Shown: one piece after another, positions 4,763 to 5,083 of the stretch
Layout of the letters: every line of letters begins with the position of its first letter
Position numbering within the stretch: the stretch's first letter is position 1
NCBI GenBank assembly: GCA_049966155.1
Contig: JBMFVE010000024.1
Coordinates: forward strand, 1-5,083
Direction of reading: 5' to 3'
Source: JBMFVE01 sp049966155
GTDB taxonomy: Bacteria > Bacteroidota > Ignavibacteria > Kryptoniales > JAKASW01
Length of the DNA: 5,083 nucleotides
The notes under the pieces: generated by a model
The model's input: the letters and a program-made list of their open reading frames with translations, nothing else
Told to the model about the DNA's origin: nothing
Databases searched by the model: none
Made by a program: the position numbers and the translations under genes

Positions 4763-5083
4763 GAGGGCAGAACCAGCTGCTGCTTCTGTCCGGACAAGCT
4801 CGGCTCTCATTTGTTCACGAAATTCATTTAGTGGTTTTCCAACAAGTTCGGCGGCACGTGCGGGAGAGATCATATCTTCACTGAGAGCCCGTAAAATTAG
4901 TCTTTCTAATTGTCTCGGTTTTTCTGGAGGAACTACATCTTTCGGCTCTTTTAAACTCCAACCCATTGACCGAAAAGTCCTGAACAGAATTGCAGCATAA
5001 CTATCAGTAATGATTCCAAGATCCTTTGCCCTATAAACCCACGCCTGCATGCTCATGCCATACTTCTCCTTGAGCATTGCAAG
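4748..5083 (-). CDS. C-terminal part of an ImmA/IrrE-like (COG2856, often XRE-fused) protein, partial at the right edge
   Basis: The last 111 residues are visible, open to the window edge (the edge codons read L-A before M-L-K-E-K-Y-G). The stretch K-Y-G-M-S-M-Q-A-W-V-Y-R-A-K-D-L-G-I-I and, further on, R-L-I-L-R-A-L-S-E-D-M-I-S-P-A-R-A-A-E-L matches the tail that follows the HExxH metallopeptidase domain in ImmA/IrrE proteins, many of which also carry an N-terminal XRE helix-turn-helix. The catalytic motif would lie outside the window, so activity cannot be judged. Such proteins cleave or inactivate partner repressors in mobile elements, or act as antitoxins or stress regulators. The C-terminus ends in an Ala-rich segment and L-L-L-S-S, and its stop lies inside the receptor gene, overlapping it by 15 bases tail to tail. 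Confidence 0.85.
   Translation of the reverse strand, partial: LAMLKEKYGMSMQAWVYRAKDLGIITDSYAAILFRTFRSMGWSLKEPKDVVPPEKPRQLERLILRALSEDMISPARAAELVGKPLNEFREQMRAELVRTEAAAGSALLLSS
4768..4788 (+). terminator. Hairpin just past the receptor stop (weak candidate)
   Basis: CAGAACCAG (4768-4776) and CTGCTTCTG (4780-4788) form a 9-position stem with one C-C mismatch and a 3-base loop, beginning 6 bases after the receptor stop. No T run follows, and the bases are coding on the other strand, so it may only mark or protect the 3' end of the receptor message, or be chance. Confidence 0.2.

Overview
The window looks like an accessory region of a Gram-negative bacterium of moderate to low GC. Three proteins have export signals: two lipobox lipoproteins and a TonB-dependent outer-membrane receptor. 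Several genes have clear Shine-Dalgarno sites. The small lipoprotein carries a FlgD-type Ig-like domain, which is common in the Bacteroidota/Ignavibacteriota/Chlorobi assemblage, so I lean that way, but nothing here fixes the phylum.

The left half (1-2241) is a minus-strand gene series. In transcription order it holds an XRE-type helix-turn-helix regulator (1750-2199, possibly from 2241), a 60-residue zinc-ribbon protein (1467-1649), an unrecognised 299-residue lipoprotein coupled to it by an ATGA overlap (571-1470), a 124-residue lipoprotein with a FlgD-like domain (78-452), and the first 20 codons of a further gene (1-62). That edge fragment resembles the N-terminus of phage/plasmid replication-organizer proteins. 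The 118-base gap at 453-570 holds a nested inverted-repeat structure.

The centre (2242-2442) is an AT-rich divergent control region. Rightward from it runs nikR (2443-2859), a nickel-responsive ribbon-helix-helix repressor with all four high-affinity nickel ligands. It is followed after 64 bases by a TonB-dependent receptor (2924-4762). A 7-N13-7 dyad at 2412-2438, just before nikR, resembles the NikR operator type I recall from delta-proteobacteria. The likely circuit is that NikR bound to nickel represses itself and the downstream receptor, making that receptor a candidate importer of nickel or a nickel chelate.

The right end (4748-5083) is the C-terminal part of a minus-strand ImmA/IrrE-like protein. 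Its stop lies inside the receptor gene, a 15-base convergent overlap. An XRE regulator, an ImmA-like protein and a phage-like replication fragment, all on the minus strand, suggest mobile-element material, with a plus-strand nickel cassette between them. I see no integrase, transposase, tRNA, rRNA, CRISPR array or attachment site.
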